Origin: Nocardiopsis quinghaiensis
Lineage (GTDB): Bacteria; Actinomycetota; Actinomycetes; Streptosporangiales; Streptosporangiaceae
NCBI RefSeq assembly: GCF_008638365.1
Contig: NZ_ML703337.1
Span: 191,320 to 255,319 of the forward strand
DNA length: 64,000 bases
Reading direction: 5' to 3'
This document shows positions 62,469 to 64,000 of this stretch, in pieces (the stretch's first letter is position 1; each line of letters starts with the position of its first letter). The notes under the pieces were generated by a model. That model ran no database searches. It had not been told where the DNA came from and saw only the letters and a list, made by a program, of their open reading frames with translations. Both the position numbers and the translations under genes were made by a program.

Positions 62469-62711
62469 TCACTGCCAGCCGCGCACTCCGACCGGGACCG
62501 GCAGGGGTTCGTTCAGCCAGGTCCAGGAGCCGTCGTTCTCGGTGAAGCGCCGGTGCAGGGCCTCGACGTCCTCCAGCGGCACCGCGGCGACCTCACGCCA
62601 GGAACCGGCAGCACGTTCCTCCAGGTAGAGGGTGTGTACGTCGGTGCGGGTTCGCGTCGCCTGCCGGGTGCGCCGGGAACCGTCCCTGAGGAGGATGCGG
62701 TAGTGGGCCAT
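62469..62711 (-). CDS. hypothetical protein, 80 residues
   Basis: Starts AHYRILLRDGSRRTRQATRTRTD. It looks like a small alpha/beta protein, with RADVHTLYLEE-type strands, LEDVEALHRRF helix and a Trp-rich C-terminus (SWTWLNEPLP). No known family. ATG 62711 has GGAG four bases upstream, closer than ideal. A box matching the one before the DUF2795 gene lies ~110 bases upstream. Confidence 0.6.
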   Translation of the reverse strand: MAHYRILLRDGSRRTRQATRTRTDVHTLYLEERAAGSWREVAAVPLEDVEALHRRFTENDGSWTWLNEPLPVPVGVRGWQ

Positions 62712-62817
62712 ACTGCTCCGTCGTCGGGGCGTGGCTTGGACGGGGCGGCGCTCCCCGGTGCACATGCCACGAGGGGGAAGGGCTGGAGCGCAGGGGGAGG
62801 CCGCCGCCAGTCACAGG

Positions 62818-62842
62818 GGTACTCTACCCTCACGTAAAGGTG
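62818..62842 (-). promoter_or_regulatory. promoter box upstream of the 80-residue gene
   Basis: On the minus strand it reads ACCTTTACGTGAGGGTAGAG then T. The last eleven bases, GAGGGTAGAGT, are identical to the box at 61998-62025, and ACCTT is also shared. TAGAGT (62826-62821) would be the -10, with TTGGTT 18 bases upstream. Confidence 0.55.
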
Positions 62843-62859
62843 CAAACCAAGCGCCGTCC

Positions 62860-63222
62860 TCAACGGGGCAGGATCAGCGACCCGGACTCCTCGCCACCCT
62901 CACGCCTGCGGGTCGCGGCGGGCTGGTACTGGCCGGGCACGGGTTTTTGCCGGTTGGCCCGGGCGAGCATGCCGGCGTCGCACTCCGCGCACAGTGGGAC
63001 GTAGTGCAGGGAGACGATGGAGAGCTGGGTGCCCCGCGAGTACTGGGTCAGCGCCTGCGGCCTCATGTGGATGTCCTGGCCCTGACAGGTCGCACAGGTG
63101 CAGGGGGTGTCCCGGGCCCACCGCACGCCGCAGGAGCCGCAGCGGATGTGGATCCCCGACTCCGCACGCTCTCCGGTGAGCTCCTCCTCTCCACAGTCCG
63201 GGCAGGTCATCTGGCGCGGCAT
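62860..63222 (-). CDS. zinc-ribbon-type hypothetical protein
   Basis: 120 residues with four CxxC pairs: CPDC, CGSC, CATC (in CTCATCQG) and CAEC. They suit two zinc-ribbon sites. The C-terminal ~35 residues are basic and Pro/Gly-rich. No catalytic motif is seen; nucleic-acid or protein binding is plausible but unproven. ATG 63222 has AGGAGGG four bases upstream. It diverges from the small MerR gene. Confidence 0.7.
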   Translation of the reverse strand: MPRQMTCPDCGEEELTGERAESGIHIRCGSCGVRWARDTPCTCATCQGQDIHMRPQALTQYSRGTQLSIVSLHYVPLCAECDAGMLARANRQKPVPGQYQPAATRRREGGEESGSLILPR

Positions 63223-63287
63223 GGAACCCTCCTGGCTTACGGGCGCGCTAACCTGGCGCGTCCAATGACCGACAACACCCAAACGAA

Positions 63288-63306
63288 TCTAACGTTAGAG
63301 TAGAGT
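63288..63306 (+). promoter_or_regulatory. MerR autoregulatory box
   Basis: TCTAACGTTAGA (63288-63299) is a perfect 12-base palindrome, followed by GTAGAGT with TAGAGT (63301-63306) at -10. TCTAAC and GTAGAGT are shared with the box at 61998. It lies 21 bases before the MerR start, so autoregulation is likely. Confidence 0.65.
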
Positions 63307-63326
63307 TGATGAAAAGGGGTGCCGCG

Positions 63327-63734
63327 ATGTCCGGAGCGGACCACATGCAGATCGGCGAGGTCGCCGAACGCACCGGTCTGTCCCTGCGCACGATCCGCTA
63401 CTACGGCGAGGTCGGCCTGGTCGAGCCCTCGGCCCGGTCCCGTGGGGGCTTTCGCCTCTACACCGAGGCGGACGTGGACCGGCTGAACCTGGTCAAGCGG
63501 ATGAAGCCCCTGGAGTTCAGCCTGGAGGAGACCCGCGAGCTCCTGGCCGCGCTGGACCGGCTGGGCGAGTCCGAGACCGGTTCGGAAGAGCGGGCGTCGC
63601 TGAGCGAGCGGTTGGACGCCTTCGAGGCGGCCATCGCCGCCCGCTGCCAGGCCCTGCGCGGCCAGCTGGCGATGGCCGAGGAGTTCGCCGGGCGGCTGCG
63701 CGAGCAGCGGTCCCGGCAGCACATCAGTACCTGA
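63327..63734 (+). CDS. small MerR family transcriptional regulator
   Basis: 135 residues. [70 protein letters not shown] is a standard MerR winged helix plus linker. The C-terminal coil ([19 protein letters not shown]) is short with no effector domain or metal Cys. ATG 63327 with AAGGGG upstream is chosen. ATG 63309 lies almost on the -10 box, so it is rejected. Genes beside similar boxes (DUF2795, 80-residue protein) may be its targets. It lies 17 bases before prfC. Confidence 0.8.
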   Translation: MSGADHMQIGEVAERTGLSLRTIRYYGEVGLVEPSARSRGGFRLYTEADVDRLNLVKRMKPLEFSLEETRELLAALDRLGESETGSEERASLSERLDAFEAAIAARCQALRGQLAMAEEFAGRLREQRSRQHIST

Positions 63735-63751
63735 GACACCCGGAGGACACA

Positions 63752-64000
63752 GTGACGACGACGGCGGCGGTTCCGCAGAAGGTGGCGGCCGAGGTCGCCC
63801 AGGAAGCGGAGCGTCGGCGGACGTTCGCGGTGATCTCCCATCCCGACGCCGGTAAGTCCACGCTGACCGAGGCGCTGGCGCTGCACGCCGCGGCGATCTC
63901 CTCCGCCGGGGCGGTGCACGGCAAGGGCGACCGCCGGGGTGTGACCTCGGACTGGATGGAGATGGAGCAGGACCGCGGGATCTCCATCACCTCCGCCGCA
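63752..64000 (+). CDS. prfC: peptide chain release factor 3, N-terminal part
   Basis: The gene runs off the right edge; 83 codons are visible. GTG 63752 has GGAGG seven bases upstream. [30 protein letters not shown] holds the G1 P-loop (HPDAGKST), and [17 protein letters not shown] is the switch region of translational GTPases with the RF3-specific sequence [10 protein letters not shown]3 recycles release factors 1 and 2 from the ribosome after termination. It is probably cotranscribed with the MerR gene. Confidence 0.93.
   Translation, partial: MTTTAAVPQKVAAEVAQEAERRRTFAVISHPDAGKSTLTEALALHAAAISSAGAVHGKGDRRGVTSDWMEMEQDRGISITSAA

Noticed and set aside
63309..63326. ATG 63309 as start of the small MerR gene
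   Set aside because: It lies three bases after the -10 box, at or before the expected transcript start, while ATG 63327 has AAGGGG well placed.

Overview
The window is very GC-rich, with strong third-position GC bias, many GTG starts and several TTG starts. Gene content is that of a filamentous actinomycete: a conservon (histidine kinase, roadblock protein, DUF742 protein, small GTPase, cytochrome P450), an F420-type nitroreductase-family protein, DUF4232 and DUF2795 proteins, and many TetR, MerR and LacI regulators. A Nocardiopsis-like genome is my best guess, but it rests on gene content, not on a database search.

Layout. 1-4412: the end of a tightly coupled catabolic operon that looks like meta-cleavage of an aromatic ring (FAD monooxygenase, amidohydrolase/decarboxylase, extradiol dioxygenase, FAH-family hydrolase, SDR). 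4504-8765: a decayed esterase, a CPA2 antiporter with an NAD-binding domain, an unknown protein and an SDR. 8865-14024: a zinc uptake locus of Azt type, with a divergent ATPase, permease, substrate-binding lipoprotein and two AztD-like propeller lipoproteins, controlled from a Fur/Zur-like palindrome. 14165-20025: an unknown protein, a DUF4232 remnant, mannonate dehydratase, a clan-A glycoside hydrolase and a divergent LacI regulator. 20407-30876: a GHL10 secreted hydrolase, a SUFU-domain protein, a hemerythrin/TetR pair, pyruvate carboxylase, sirtuin, an epoxide-hydrolase-like enzyme and PadR.

31018-32773 is a two-gene unit made of a HEAT-repeat protein and a MerR-HEAT fusion, behind a MerR-type operator; I rate it the most interesting regulatory module here. 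33095-38827 holds a stand-alone P450 convergent with the conservon. 39088-46744 holds a frameshifted membrane gene, a beta-lactamase-like serine hydrolase, an ArsR-like regulator, a DUF7144 protein, an AhpD-like protein, a MATE exporter and a two-component system with an F420-type enzyme lodged between kinase and regulator. An ABC exporter next to that system is decayed (46829-48038).

48066-58549 contains three TetR regulators, each beside a clear palindromic operator and a likely target: an MMPL transporter, an acyl-CoA dehydrogenase and an MFS drug exporter. An FKBP isomerase, mannose-6-phosphate isomerase and a GNAT enzyme lie between them. 58618-64000: MoeA, three tRNAs (Gly, Cys, Val), an unknown secreted protein, and a group of small genes (DUF2795, an 80-residue protein, a four-CxxC zinc-ribbon protein, a small MerR) sharing related promoter boxes, then the start of prfC. 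Many intergenic regions carry long perfect hairpins, mostly at operon ends. No CRISPR array, transposase or integrase was seen.
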